Counted from the stretch's first letter, positions 10,262 to 18,538 are shown. The stretch is DNA of 64,000 nt from Paranoxybacillus vitaminiphilus (GCF_003259935.1 NZ_QLMH01000001.1:98004-162003); one strand, 5' to 3'. Notes: generated by a model not told the origin, from the letters alone. Made by a program: numbers and translations.

Positions 10262-11047
10262 ATGGAGCTAAATTTGGCAGGTAAAACGGCGATCGTTATT
10301 GCTTCCAGCCAGGGATTAGGCAAAGCGATTGCTGAACAGCTTGTTCTTGAAGGCGCGAATGTAATGATTACTAGCCGCAGCGAGGAGAAATTAAAAGAGG
10401 TAGCCGAACAACTACAATCATATAATAAAGGAAAAGTTGCCTATGTAAAAGCTGATATCACTAGAAAAGAAGATATTGAAAATCTGATTCAAAAAACAGC
10501 AGAAACGTTTCATTCCATTCATTTACTTGTTAACAATGCAGGCGGACCACCGGCAGGAACTTTTGAAACAATCAGTGATGAGGACTGGTATAAAGCATTT
10601 GAATTAAATTTACTCAGCTATATTCGCATTATTCGTCAAGCTCTTCCTTACTTAAAGCAAAACGGCGGGAAAATTGTTAACATTGCTTCCTCATCGATTA
10701 AAGAGCCGATTCCTGGGCTGCTTCTTTCCAATACGTTCCGTACAGGCATTGTTGGTTTAACGAAGACGTTAGCTCAGGAGTTTGCACCATACAATATTTT
10801 GATTAATACGGTTGCTCCAGGGAGAATCGCAACAGAACGCGTTGCCTTTTTAGACCAACTCAATGCTGAGAAACTAGGAATCTCTAAAGAAGAAGTGGAG
10901 CAGCGTGTGAAAAGCACCATTCCACTCGGGCGTTATGGAACACCTGAAGAGTTTGCCAAAGTTGTTACGTTCCTGCTTTCTGATGCGAATTCCTATATGA
11001 CGGGACAGTCGTTTATTGTTGATGGGGGAATGGTGAAGGCGATTTGA
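10262..11047 (+). CDS. SDR-family oxidoreductase with non-canonical active site
   Basis: 261 residues from ATG 10262 (GGAG seven bases upstream). The Rossmann cofactor motif ASSQGLGKAI (TGxxxGxG type) and NNAGGPPAG are present, as is the usual C-terminal DGGMVKAI. The normal YxxxK catalytic pair is missing: after IASSSIKEPIPG the expected positions read SNTFR, that is Ser and Arg. It is probably related to a known FabG-like subgroup with this change. NADP-dependent reduction cannot be assumed. Confidence 0.85.
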   Translation: MELNLAGKTAIVIASSQGLGKAIAEQLVLEGANVMITSRSEEKLKEVAEQLQSYNKGKVAYVKADITRKEDIENLIQKTAETFHSIHLLVNNAGGPPAGTFETISDEDWYKAFELNLLSYIRIIRQALPYLKQNGGKIVNIASSSIKEPIPGLLLSNTFRTGIVGLTKTLAQEFAPYNILINTVAPGRIATERVAFLDQLNAEKLGISKEEVEQRVKSTIPLGRYGTPEEFAKVVTFLLSDANSYMTGQSFIVDGGMVKAI

Positions 11048-11064
11048 TGAAATGAATGTGCTAC

Positions 11065-11111
11065 TTTCTCTTTTGAGGGAATAAAATGAAGTATGCACCC
11101 TCAAAGAGAAA
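11065..11111 (+). terminator. Hairpin ending at the ribosome-binding site of the TM2 gene
   Basis: TTTCTCTTTTGAGGG (11065-11079) pairs with CCCTCAAAGAGAAA (11098-11111) with one bulged base. The right arm runs straight into the AAGGAG that serves the next gene, and there is no T-run. It could terminate the dehydrogenase transcript weakly or mask translation start. Confidence 0.5.
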
Positions 11112-11123
11112 GGAGCGACAGCT

Positions 11124-11339
11124 TTGAAAAATAAAGTGGTGGCAGGGATTTTAGCCATTTTATTAGGAGGTCTTGGAATTCATAAATTTTATTTAGGAAA
11201 ACTAGGACAGGGAATTCTTTATTTAATATTTGCTTGGACAGGGATACCAAGTATCATCGGTTTGATTGAAGGAATTCTATATTTAGTCCAATCTGATGAG
11301 GAATTCAATCGAAAGTACAATGATTATATGAGAGAGTAG
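11124..11339 (+). CDS. TM2-domain membrane protein
   Basis: 71 residues from TTG 11124 after AAAGGAG. Almost the whole protein is a TM2 domain: two membrane helices with GGLGIHKFYLGK between them and the GIPSIIGLIEGILYL second helix. These small proteins are widespread; their function is not known. A hairpin precedes the gene and overlaps its ribosome-binding region. Confidence 0.85.
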   Translation: MKNKVVAGILAILLGGLGIHKFYLGKLGQGILYLIFAWTGIPSIIGLIEGILYLVQSDEEFNRKYNDYMRE

Positions 11340-11425
11340 AGTCTTGTAACAAGCAAGGCTTTATTTTCGTGTTAAAAAATGGAGAAGAAAATTCTTAAAA
11401 TCATCCGATTTGGAAGGGGATGGAA

Positions 11426-12295
11426 ATGAGTAAGAAAACAATAGGCTTTATCGGTCTTGGGGTAATGGGAAAAAGTATGGCTCGCAATCTATTAAAAGCC
11501 GGTTATCCGCTCATTGTTTATACACGCACGAAAGAAAAGGCAGCCGATTTACTGAATGAAGGGGCTGTCTGGAAAGAAACGGTTGCTGCTCTTGCCAAAG
11601 AAGCGGACGTGATTATTACAATGGTTGGTGAGCCGCGTGATGTAGAAGAGGTGTACTTTGGAGACAATGGGATTATTGAACATGCCAGAGAGGGTACATA
11701 TTTGATTGATATGACAACTTCGACACCATCGCTTGCTGAGCGGATTTATGAAGCGGCTAAGGTCAAGAAGATGTATGCGTTAGATGCTCCTGTCTCAGGT
11801 GGTGACATTGGCGCCAGAGAGGCGCGGCTGGCGATTATGGTCGGGGGAGACGAAGCAGCTTTTTATGAATGCAAACCCATTTTTGAAGTTTTAGGAAAAA
11901 ATATTGTTTTACAAGGAAAAGCCGGAGCGGGTCAGCATACAAAAATGTGCAATCAAATTGCGATTGCCACCAATATGATTGGCGTATGTGAAGCGTTAGC
12001 CTATGCAAAACGTGCAGGATTAGATCTTGTGAAAGTATTAGAGAGCATTTCCACTGGAGCAGCAGGAAGTTGGTCGTTAAGCAACTTGGCACCGCGGATG
12101 ATGGCTGGGGATTTTGAACCAGGCTTTTATATTAAGCATTTTATTAAAGATATGAAAATTGCGTTAGAGGAAGCAGAAAGACTTGGGCTTCAGCTGCCAG
12201 GTCTTGAACTTGCCAAATCCATGTACGAGGAACTAGCGGCAAAAGGTGAAGAAAATAGCGGTACACAAGCGTTATACAAAAAGTATGTCAATTAA
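11426..12295 (+). CDS. ykwC: Beta-hydroxyacid dehydrogenase, YkwC family
   Basis: 289 residues from ATG 11426 (GGAAGGGGA at proper spacing; the ATG at 11420 overlaps it). The N-terminal Rossmann motif is GFIGLGVMGKSMA. The substrate-binding DAPVSGGDIGA and the catalytic lysine region GQHTKMCNQ are present. It belongs to the 3-hydroxyisobutyrate dehydrogenase / tartronate semialdehyde reductase family and very closely resembles YkwC. The substrate is not established. Confidence 0.9.
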   Translation: MSKKTIGFIGLGVMGKSMARNLLKAGYPLIVYTRTKEKAADLLNEGAVWKETVAALAKEADVIITMVGEPRDVEEVYFGDNGIIEHAREGTYLIDMTTSTPSLAERIYEAAKVKKMYALDAPVSGGDIGAREARLAIMVGGDEAAFYECKPIFEVLGKNIVLQGKAGAGQHTKMCNQIAIATNMIGVCEALAYAKRAGLDLVKVLESISTGAAGSWSLSNLAPRMMAGDFEPGFYIKHFIKDMKIALEEAERLGLQLPGLELAKSMYEELAAKGEENSGTQALYKKYVN

Positions 12296-12301
12296 ACGGA
12301 C

Positions 12302-12335
12302 AAGCTGCCTGTTTAAAAGAGGGCAGCTTTTTTGC
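12302..12335 (+). terminator. Terminator after ykwC
   Basis: AAGCTGCCT and the matching GGCAGCTT flank a loop of about 11 bases, with TTTTTT after the right arm. Confidence 0.85.
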
Positions 12336-12504
12336 TTTTTATTAAACGGAAAACGAAGGGCAACTGAATGAATTGCATGGGCTGAATCGGAATTTATCAT
12401 TTTTAATCGGGAAAACGGATTCTTGTGCTAAATGCATAATTCGTATCGGTTTATCACAACATAAAGATGTGCTTTTCATTTGTTTAAAGGAGTGTGACTT
12501 TATC

Positions 12505-12681
12505 ATGGCAAAACGGACGAAAAAAAATGATCCGCAGCAAAAAAATAAAAAAGACTTTGATTCGAGTGTGATTGATTCTGAATTCAGCCACGAACTTGGC
12601 AGCGCAGCCGCAAATAAAATTCATAAAGATAAAGCGAAAAAAGAAAAAGTGTCGAAGAATGATGGAGAATATAAAGGATAA
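12505..12681 (+). CDS. Small highly charged protein
   Basis: 58 residues starting MAKRTKKNDPQQKNK from ATG 12505, with AAAGGAG about 12 bases upstream. It is very hydrophilic, rich in Lys, Asp and Ser, with a central patch DSEFSHELGSAAANK. It has the look of small spore or stress proteins of bacilli, and similar short proteins are sometimes mislabelled GlgD. I do not recognise a function. An upstream extension of the frame has no ribosome site. Confidence 0.65.
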   Translation: MAKRTKKNDPQQKNKKDFDSSVIDSEFSHELGSAAANKIHKDKAKKEKVSKNDGEYKG

Positions 12682-12690
12682 TGCAGTAAA

Positions 12691-12765
12691 AGAGGGCTGA
12701 CCTAAGTAGATTTTACATGATACACTTATATTGTGATCGATTTTTGGGCCAGCCTCGTTTTTTGT
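12691..12765 (+). terminator. Bidirectional terminator, diverged repeat-family member
   Basis: GAGGGCTGACC pairs with GGGCCAGCCTC (allowing a bulge), followed by GTTTTTT. The loop keeps TTATATTGTG, a fragment of the repeat core. It separates the small protein gene from patA, which converges on it. Confidence 0.7.
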
Positions 12766-13919
12766 TATTTAGAGATGGTCTTAATATATCGTTCGAGACG
12801 ATCTAATCCTTTTTCTAATGTTTCCAGCGAGTAGGCATAGGAAAGGCGCACATAGCCTTCACCGTATTTGGAAAAGGCGCTTCCCGGAACAACGGCAACT
12901 CCCGCCTGGTTGACTAAATCAAGAGCGAAATCAAAGGAAGTTTTGCCGAATTTTTTGATGGAAGGGAACATATAAAATGCGCCCGTCGGTTTTTCAACCT
13001 CAAGTCCCATTTCGGTTAAACGTTTGTATACATAATCGCGCCGTTTTTTATATTGCTTGCGCATATAGTCGGCGTCATTAAATCCTGTTGTCAACGCTTC
13101 AAAGGCCGCTTTTTGGGAAATGGACGATGTGCAGGAAACGCTATATTGATGCACTTTTAACATATGTGCTGTCAAAAATGCCGAAGCAAACAAAAAGCCG
13201 ATGCGCCATCCGGTCATCGAGTGCGATTTGCTTAAACCGTTAATCACAATCGTTTTCTCGCGCAGCCATTTGGCGATTGATTGGTGCGTACCTGCATAAA
13301 CGAGTTCGCTGTAAATTTCGTCAGATAAAATCCAAATCGGCTTGTCTTTTAATAAATTGGCAAGCTCTAGAATCTCTTGTTCAGATAGTGTCACGCCTGT
13401 TGGATTAGACGGATATGGCAATACGATGCAGCGAGTATTCTCATTAATAAATGGCTCTACCAGTTCTGCTGTGAGGCGAAAACCGTTTTCACGAGTATCG
13501 ACATAAACGGGTTTTGCCCCGCACATCTTTATAATTGGTTCGTATCCAGGATAAACGGGACCAGGTAAAATCACTTCAACATCTTCTTCTAAAATTGTCC
13601 GGAAGGCAATATCAATCGCTTGACTTGCCCCGACGGTCACAATTACTTCCTGTTCGAAATCGTATGTAAGACCGTATTTTTGCTGGACAAATTCACATGC
13701 TGCTTTCCGCAATTCAAGGAATCCTGCGTTATGTGTATAAGTCGTAAAATTGTCAGCAATTGCCCGGCTGCCAGCTTCTTTCACATGTTCAGGCGTTGGA
13801 AAATCAGGCTGGCCAATGGTTAAGGAAATAAGGTTAGGAGAGTTAGCGACCATATTGAAAAATTTACGAATCCCAGAGATTTCAATGTCTTTTACACGTG
13901 AATTAACGAGATGTTCCAC
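12765..13919 (-). CDS. patA: N-acetyl-LL-diaminopimelate aminotransferase
   Basis: 384-residue class I/II PLP aminotransferase. Lys231 in INGLSKSHSMTGWRIGF is the PLP lysine; Asp200 in WILSDEIY contacts the pyridine nitrogen, and NPTG is at 172-175. It makes N-acetyl-LL-diaminopimelate in the acetylase branch of lysine and cell-wall DAP synthesis. The other two enzymes of that branch (dapH, dapL) are near 32 kb. Start is GTG at 13919. Identity as PatA rests on similarity and on position near cheV. Confidence 0.88.
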   Translation of the reverse strand: MEHLVNSRVKDIEISGIRKFFNMVANSPNLISLTIGQPDFPTPEHVKEAGSRAIADNFTTYTHNAGFLELRKAACEFVQQKYGLTYDFEQEVIVTVGASQAIDIAFRTILEEDVEVILPGPVYPGYEPIIKMCGAKPVYVDTRENGFRLTAELVEPFINENTRCIVLPYPSNPTGVTLSEQEILELANLLKDKPIWILSDEIYSELVYAGTHQSIAKWLREKTIVINGLSKSHSMTGWRIGFLFASAFLTAHMLKVHQYSVSCTSSISQKAAFEALTTGFNDADYMRKQYKKRRDYVYKRLTEMGLEVEKPTGAFYMFPSIKKFGKTSFDFALDLVNQAGVAVVPGSAFSKYGEGYVRLSYAYSLETLEKGLDRLERYIKTISK

Positions 13920-14000
13920 TAATTGTTCATCCTTCCATTGTCATTTATAGTGTATATTTTACAATGTTTTGTTCATCGTCACTAGTGAAAAAGAAAATGA

Positions 14001-14047
14001 AAAGTGAGTGTCTCCTTCTTAGTTTATTTGAAGAAGTCACTCACTTT
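14001..14047 (-). terminator. Terminator of the IDEAL-domain gene pair
   Basis: AAAGTGAGTG and CACTCACTTT are the outer arms, with CTTCTT/AAGAAG inside. On the minus strand the hairpin is followed by a T-rich tract. Confidence 0.75.
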
Positions 14048-14087
14048 ATCGTTTTGTTAGGGCAGAGACAACAGGCTTCACATTCGA

Positions 14088-14339
14088 TCATTGATTCTCG
14101 GCCCCTATATATTGTGAATATATTGCTGCTATTTCCATAAAGCGTTTTTTGTCTTTTTTTTCAATGGCATCATTCATCAACATCTCAAGGCGTTGTTTGT
14201 TAAAACGGTAGCACATTTCATCTAAAAACAGCTGCGCTTCTAGCTGAAGAGTAAACCATTGCTCAGGGGATAAACCAAAGGTTGCAACCTGCTTTTTCGA
14301 GGTTTTTATAAGCTTATAGCATTTTTTATGCGTTTTCAT
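14088..14339 (-). CDS. IDEAL-domain protein (downstream of the pair)
   Basis: 83 residues from ATG 14339, chosen because GAGGAAT lies just upstream; the open frame runs further back without one. The C-terminal half LDEMCYRFNKQRLEMLMNDAIEKKD matches the short helical IDEAL domain found in YpiB-type Bacillus proteins. The N-terminus is basic. It overlaps the upstream paralogue by 14 bases, so the two are translationally coupled. Function is unknown. Confidence 0.75.
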   Translation of the reverse strand: MKTHKKCYKLIKTSKKQVATFGLSPEQWFTLQLEAQLFLDEMCYRFNKQRLEMLMNDAIEKKDKKRFMEIAAIYSQYIGAENQ

Positions 14340-14577
14340 GCTTATTCCTCCAGTATCCATATTTTTCAAGCAATTTATTGTATTGAGATGATAATTCAAG
14401 GAATAATGATTTATTTCCAGCTATTAAAGCCTCGTCAATTTGTTCCATTAGTTTTTTCTTTTCGTATTGAAAAAGTGATTGCTCAATAATAAGTTGTGCT
14501 ACATGTTCGTAGCCGTTAGGCTCTTCCTTTTTAACAAAGACGATCATGCCTTCATGAGGATATTGTTTTTCATACAT
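14326..14577 (-). CDS. IDEAL-domain protein (upstream of the pair)
   Basis: 83 residues from ATG 14577 (AAGGAGG eight bases upstream). The IDEAL-type region is EQSLFQYEKKKLMEQIDEAL followed by GNKSLFLELSSQYNKLL. It has the same length and layout as the next gene, suggesting a local duplication followed by strong divergence. IDEAL segments are short two-helix modules thought to mediate protein contacts. Confidence 0.78.
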   Translation of the reverse strand: MYEKQYPHEGMIVFVKKEEPNGYEHVAQLIIEQSLFQYEKKKLMEQIDEALIAGNKSLFLELSSQYNKLLEKYGYWRNKHENA

Positions 14578-14764
14578 TGGTCATTCCTCCTTTTCGGGAA
14601 AGTTCCCTTTTTTATATTATCGTTGTTTTTTACGAAAAAGTAAAGAATATTTAGATAAATCTGAACATAGTAATTTTTGTTAAAAAGTGAAGAGTGTTTT
14701 TCGTGTTGCTTCTAGCTATACATTAGGTAACGTATAATATTAAAAAACAATGCGGAGGAGTGCC

Positions 14765-15256
14765 ATGAAACAAATTGCGATGAAGCTTGTTCAATATCAT
14801 TGCTGGGCAACGGAAAAATTATTGAACTATTTGCAGAGGTTACCGCACAGTGTTTTGACATTGCCAATCAACAGCGTATTTCCTAATATTGAGTCTGTTC
14901 TTGTTCATATGTTGGCAGTTGATGAACTTTGGCTTGAGCGCATGAAAGGAAACGAACACATCGAGGTCGAAGGAAAATACGGTTGGCCTGTTAAGCAATT
15001 TATATTAGCATATGTCCGGTTTTTCGAGGATTTACGAAACTTTGTCAGTGATGTAGAAGATGTGAGTGCTGTTGTCTCATACACGAACGATAAAGGAGAA
15101 AGAAGGTCTAATACGATATTGGAGATCATTTATCATATCGTTAATGATGGAACATACTACCGCGGGAATATTTCTGCAGTGTTACATCAAGCAGGATACA
15201 ATTCAATTGCCACAGATTATATTCACTTCTTAAAAGAAAATGAGGCTAAATCATAA
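14765..15256 (+). CDS. DinB-family protein lacking metal-binding histidines
   Basis: 163 residues from ATG 14765 (GGAGGAG upstream). The four-helix DinB fold is indicated by VLVHMLAVDELWLERMKG and by IIYHIVNDGTYYRGNISAVL. Members usually read NHGTYHRGQ here and bind a metal with those histidines. In this protein the positions are Asp and Tyr, so metal binding is probably lost. The last codons and TAA lie within a copy of the dispersed repeat. Confidence 0.8.
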   Translation: MKQIAMKLVQYHCWATEKLLNYLQRLPHSVLTLPINSVFPNIESVLVHMLAVDELWLERMKGNEHIEVEGKYGWPVKQFILAYVRFFEDLRNFVSDVEDVSAVVSYTNDKGERRSNTILEIIYHIVNDGTYYRGNISAVLHQAGYNSIATDYIHFLKENEAKS

Positions 15257-15333
15257 GTGTCTAACCTCACGCACTATACATCATCATGTACTTATATTGT
15301 GTGGCGGGGGACACTTTGTTTTTGGGTTGAGCT
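15242..15333 (+). repeat. Dispersed nested inverted repeat, copy 2
   Basis: AAGTGTCTAACCTCACGCA and CTTATATTGTG...GGGGACACTTTG match the family core; the outer arms are degenerate (GAGGCTAAATCA against GGGTTGAGCT). The left edge overlaps the end of the DinB-family gene. Confidence 0.75.
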
Positions 15334-15419
15334 GTATGTGACGTTGTAATTTTGAATGGATGTAAAGCATGGAGAAGAGAGGGAAATGATTTCTTTAGAC
15401 AGCGTGATTAAAAAAATAA

Positions 15420-15482
15420 AAGGGTCTGGCTTTCTCTGTATGAACTTATTTCCTTCGAGAGAGCCGACCTTTTTCTTTTTCA
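15420..15482. terminator. Bidirectional terminator between the DinB-family gene and tetR
   Basis: GGTCTGGCTTTCTCT and AGAGAGCCGACC form a long stem with mismatches, flanked by AAAA on the left and TTTTTC on the right, so it can serve both converging genes. Confidence 0.75.
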
Positions 15483-15483
15483 G

Positions 15484-16074
15484 CTAAGTTTTCCGGATGC
15501 CGGTTAAAAAGAGCATAAACGTCTTTTCGAGAAGTTCTTTTAGCGGCGGTGAGGCGGTATTTGTGCACCAATAATACAATGTTCCGAAATAAACGTGCGA
15601 AAAGGTAGAAGCGATGACATCTGTAGGCAAATCATCACGAAATTCTCCTGATGCTTGTCCTTGAGCAAACAAAGGAGAAAAGGTGTTGATAAGCATTTGC
15701 ATATAATTATTTTCATTTTTTTGTTTTCCATTTCCAATGCTAGAAACATAAAAAAAAGATTTCATGAATTCTTGACCTAATTCTTCAGTTATGCTTGCTA
15801 GTTTCCTTAACAATGTATAAATCTGCTCGGTTAAGCTGCTAGTGTTGGCAGGATTCTGAATTTCCGGCTCGATTAAGCGCATATGCCAATCGTTAATCGC
15901 GTATAAAATCTCTTCTTTTGTACGAAAGTAATTAAAAAATGTACCTTTTGCCAAACCGGCGCTTTCTGTAATTTGCATAATGGTTGTTTGGTGATAGCCT
16001 TGAGATTTAAATAATTCTAGTGCTTTTTGCTGCAGTAATTTCCTTATTTTTTCTTTTTGTTTCCACCTATTCAT
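15484..16074 (-). CDS. TetR/AcrR-family transcriptional regulator
   Basis: 196 residues. The N-terminal helix-turn-helix reads ALELFKSQGYHQTTIMQI followed by AGLAKGTFFNYFRTKEEIL. The C-terminal two thirds form the variable ligand domain. GGGAGG precedes the ATG. It is divergent from the glycoside-hydrolase-like gene at 16281. Two palindromes in the shared intergenic region (16089-16100 and 16144-16160) are candidate operators. The ligand is unknown. Confidence 0.9.
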   Translation of the reverse strand: MNRWKQKEKIRKLLQQKALELFKSQGYHQTTIMQITESAGLAKGTFFNYFRTKEEILYAINDWHMRLIEPEIQNPANTSSLTEQIYTLLRKLASITEELGQEFMKSFFYVSSIGNGKQKNENNYMQMLINTFSPLFAQGQASGEFRDDLPTDVIASTFSHVYFGTLYYWCTNTASPPLKELLEKTFMLFLTGIRKT

Positions 16075-16088
16075 CCAAGACCTCCCGA

Positions 16089-16160
16089 AGTCAATAGACT
16101 ATATTTCCTATTATAATGGTTTTTTATGTAAAAGAGAAAAATTTTTTACATCATGTAAAA
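16089..16160. promoter_or_regulatory. Candidate operators in the tetR upstream region
   Basis: AGTCAATAGACT (16089-16100) has 4-base arms around AATA. TTTTACATCATGTAAAA (16144-16160) is a perfect palindrome around one central base. Both lie between the tetR start and the divergent gene, where autoregulation would act. Confidence 0.4.
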
Positions 16161-16280
16161 TTTGTAGAAAATAAGTATAACTGCGTAAATAAACAGGAAA
16201 TAGCGACTGTGGATGTAAACGAGACAAACCGTATTGTCATATACATGAAAAAGAATGATTGCAGGAAAGGAAGGGAGAAG

Positions 16281-16931
16281 ATGGCAAGAACGGTTTGGGG
16301 TGTTGACTCAGCAGCAAAGGTAACGGAACAATTATTTTATTGTGTAAAAAATGAGCTTGGTTATCCGAAGTTTTGGGGGCGTTATTTAACAGATGTTCCG
16401 AATGTTTCTGATGGTTTGACGAAAGAGGAAATCACGTTAATTCGAAATTACGGAGTAAAAATCTTGCCGATTTATAATGTGTTTCGTGAAGCGATCGGTT
16501 ACAACAATGGCCAGGTGGTGGCACGCAATGCCGTATTTCATGCACGCCGCCTTGGGATTCCGAAAAATAAAGTGCTATTTGCTAATATTGAAGATTATTT
16601 TCCGGTCGATGAGGAATGGATTCGGGCTTGGACGGAGACGCTTTACCCAACTGGCTATCGTCCTGGAATTTATGCTGACCCGACGAAAGGGGATTTTGCC
16701 CAAGCGTATTGTGAAGCTGTAAAAAATAATAATCAAGTCGCTGTACAAACAGTGATTTGGAGTTCCGCTCCTCGTCCTGGTACAACAAAAGAACAACGGG
16801 CACCGAAATATAAGCCGGCTGCACCGAACTGCAAAGCGAATGTATGGGCATGGCAATATGGGCGCGATGCAGAGGCTTGTCCGATTGATACAAATCTTGC
16901 AGACCGCCGCTTATTGGAATTTTTATATTAA
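16281..16931 (+). CDS. DUF1906-type glycoside-hydrolase-like protein
   Basis: 216 residues from ATG 16281 with AAGGAAGGGAG upstream; the longer frame back to 16116 lacks a ribosome site. The start VWGVDSAAKVTEQLFYCVK, the middle KILPIYNVF, and the segment LFANIEDYF with an acidic pair fit the Rv2525c-like/DUF1906 TIM-barrel family related to GH25. No signal peptide is visible, which is odd for a wall-acting enzyme. Catalytic activity is inferred from fold only. Confidence 0.75.
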   Translation: MARTVWGVDSAAKVTEQLFYCVKNELGYPKFWGRYLTDVPNVSDGLTKEEITLIRNYGVKILPIYNVFREAIGYNNGQVVARNAVFHARRLGIPKNKVLFANIEDYFPVDEEWIRAWTETLYPTGYRPGIYADPTKGDFAQAYCEAVKNNNQVAVQTVIWSSAPRPGTTKEQRAPKYKPAAPNCKANVWAWQYGRDAEACPIDTNLADRRLLEFLY

Positions 16932-16936
16932 GAGGT

Positions 16937-16988
16937 AAGAGGCTGACTCATCTATCAAGATAAATCGCTAGAGGATAGCCTCTCTTTT
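16937..16988 (+). terminator. Terminator after the DUF1906 gene
   Basis: AGAGGCTGACTCATC pairs partly with GATAGCCTCT, followed by CTTTT. Confidence 0.65.
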
Positions 16989-17072
16989 ACATATTGTTAT
17001 TTTTAGACTTTCAAATTGACAGACTGACCAATATAATAAAGGTAGATTACTTTTATGAGGGAAGGGCGTATT

Positions 17073-17984
17073 TTGTTTATGGACCAACAAAAAGGGATTT
17101 TGCTTGAAAGCGGCACAAATGAATTGGAAATTGTTGAATTTGGAATTGGCAACAATAAATTCGGCATTAATGTCATTAAAGTAAAAGAAATTATTAACCC
17201 GGTTCCTGTGACGAAGGTCCCGCATTCACATCATTATATTGAGGGAATTATCGAGCTGCGCGGTGAAATTCTTCCGGTTGTTGATGTAGCTAAGGCTCTT
17301 AATTTCCCGCCTTCTGACAATCCAGCGGGTGATAAGTTCATTGTAGCGGAGTTTAATAAACAAAAAATCGTGTTTCACGTACATGCTGTGACGCAAATTC
17401 ATCGCATTTCTTGGAAGCAAATCGAAAAGCCTTCACAAATGTATCAAGGTCTTGAGAGCCAAATTATCGGCGTCGTTAAATTAAACGGTCAAATGATTCT
17501 GTTATTAGACTTTGAAAAAATGATTGTCGATATTAATCCGGAATCGGGAATTAATGTCAATCAGGTAAAAAAATTAGGGAAGCGCGAGCGCTCCAATAAA
17601 AAGCTTGTTGTAGCAGAAGATTCTCCATTACTAAGAAAATTGCTGCATGATACGTTGGCCGAAGCCGGATATGAGAATATTGAATTTTTTGAAAACGGGG
17701 AAGACGCGCTCCGCTATTTGCAATCCATTGTTGAAACAGGGAGAAGCATTGAGAGCGATGTTCAGCTTGTCATAACAGATATTGAAATGCCGCAAATGGA
17801 TGGACATCATTTAACAAAACGCATTCGCGAAGACGACCGCTTGAACAAGCTTCCGATCATTATTTTCTCGTCGCTAATCACAGATGATTTGCGTCATAAA
17901 GGAGAAATGGTTGGAGCAACCGCACAAGTAAGCAAACCAGAAATTGGCGAGCTTGTGAAAAAGATTGATGAGAATATTTTATAA
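17073..17984 (+). CDS. cheV: Chemotaxis coupling protein CheV
   Basis: 303 residues from TTG 17073, which lies six bases after GAGGGAAGGG; ATG 17079 is the alternative. Residues 1-160 form a CheW-like domain (LEIVEFGIGNNKFGINVIKV, IIELRGEILPV). The second half is a response-regulator receiver with VVAEDSPLLRKLL and the phosphorylation site in VITDIEMPQMDG. CheV couples receptors to CheA and aids adaptation when phosphorylated. It fits with the chemoreceptor 7 kb upstream. Confidence 0.93.
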   Translation: MFMDQQKGILLESGTNELEIVEFGIGNNKFGINVIKVKEIINPVPVTKVPHSHHYIEGIIELRGEILPVVDVAKALNFPPSDNPAGDKFIVAEFNKQKIVFHVHAVTQIHRISWKQIEKPSQMYQGLESQIIGVVKLNGQMILLLDFEKMIVDINPESGINVNQVKKLGKRERSNKKLVVAEDSPLLRKLLHDTLAEAGYENIEFFENGEDALRYLQSIVETGRSIESDVQLVITDIEMPQMDGHHLTKRIREDDRLNKLPIIIFSSLITDDLRHKGEMVGATAQVSKPEIGELVKKIDENIL

Positions 17985-17991
17985 AAGAAGA

Positions 17992-18024
17992 TCGAGAGGC
18001 TGATCCATCAGCCTCCTTTTTTAT
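17992..18024. terminator. Terminator between cheV and ykyB
   Basis: GAGGCTGAT and ATCAGCCTC form a 9-base stem around a tiny loop, followed by CTTTTTTATT. It can also serve the convergent ykyB. Confidence 0.85.
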
Positions 18025-18458
18025 TAATAGCTTTCGCCTAAACGTTTAAAAATGGGTTTTTGGTACGTTTTTTGCTTGCGTGCTGGCCCTTCGTTAATAC
18101 CTGTATATGCTTGCAATAAAGATTTAGCCTGAGAAAGCGGCATTTTTGCTACAGGGTTTCGATATGTCCCGTTTAATGTGCCGAGATGTGGGAGTTGTGT
18201 GAAGTCTTCTTTTGTGGGAGGAATATGAAAATAGTAATTGCCGACAGAGACGAGTACATCGGACTGTTGTTTGCTGTATTTTGGGTTTGGTGAGAAATGA
18301 AGCCCAACCTTTTTCGCCTTTCCTTCGCTGATTAATTTTTCGATCGCTTTTTTCTTTAAAAGATAGAGAAAGGATGGGTTTAATGCCGTTTTCGCATGGC
18401 GGTTTACGGTAAAAATCGCCTTGGCGAGATTTTCAACTGAAGGTTCTAAATGTTCCAT
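18024..18458 (-). CDS. ykyB: YkyB-family protein
   Basis: 144 residues from ATG 18458 (AAGGAGA upstream; six more in-frame codons before it lack one). It is a basic soluble protein with KIGLHFSP-like text (KVGLHFSPNPKYS) and a conserved YFHIPPTKEDF segment. It matches YkyB of B. subtilis, which also follows cheV. No biochemical role is known to me. Confidence 0.88.
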   Translation of the reverse strand: MEHLEPSVENLAKAIFTVNRHAKTALNPSFLYLLKKKAIEKLISEGKAKKVGLHFSPNPKYSKQQSDVLVSVGNYYFHIPPTKEDFTQLPHLGTLNGTYRNPVAKMPLSQAKSLLQAYTGINEGPARKQKTYQKPIFKRLGESY

Positions 18459-18538
18459 ATACAATCTCCTTTTCAAATAGCTTGTCTTATGACATTATTA
18501 TACACTTTAAAAACATTTGTTTGCAAAATTTCTTGATG

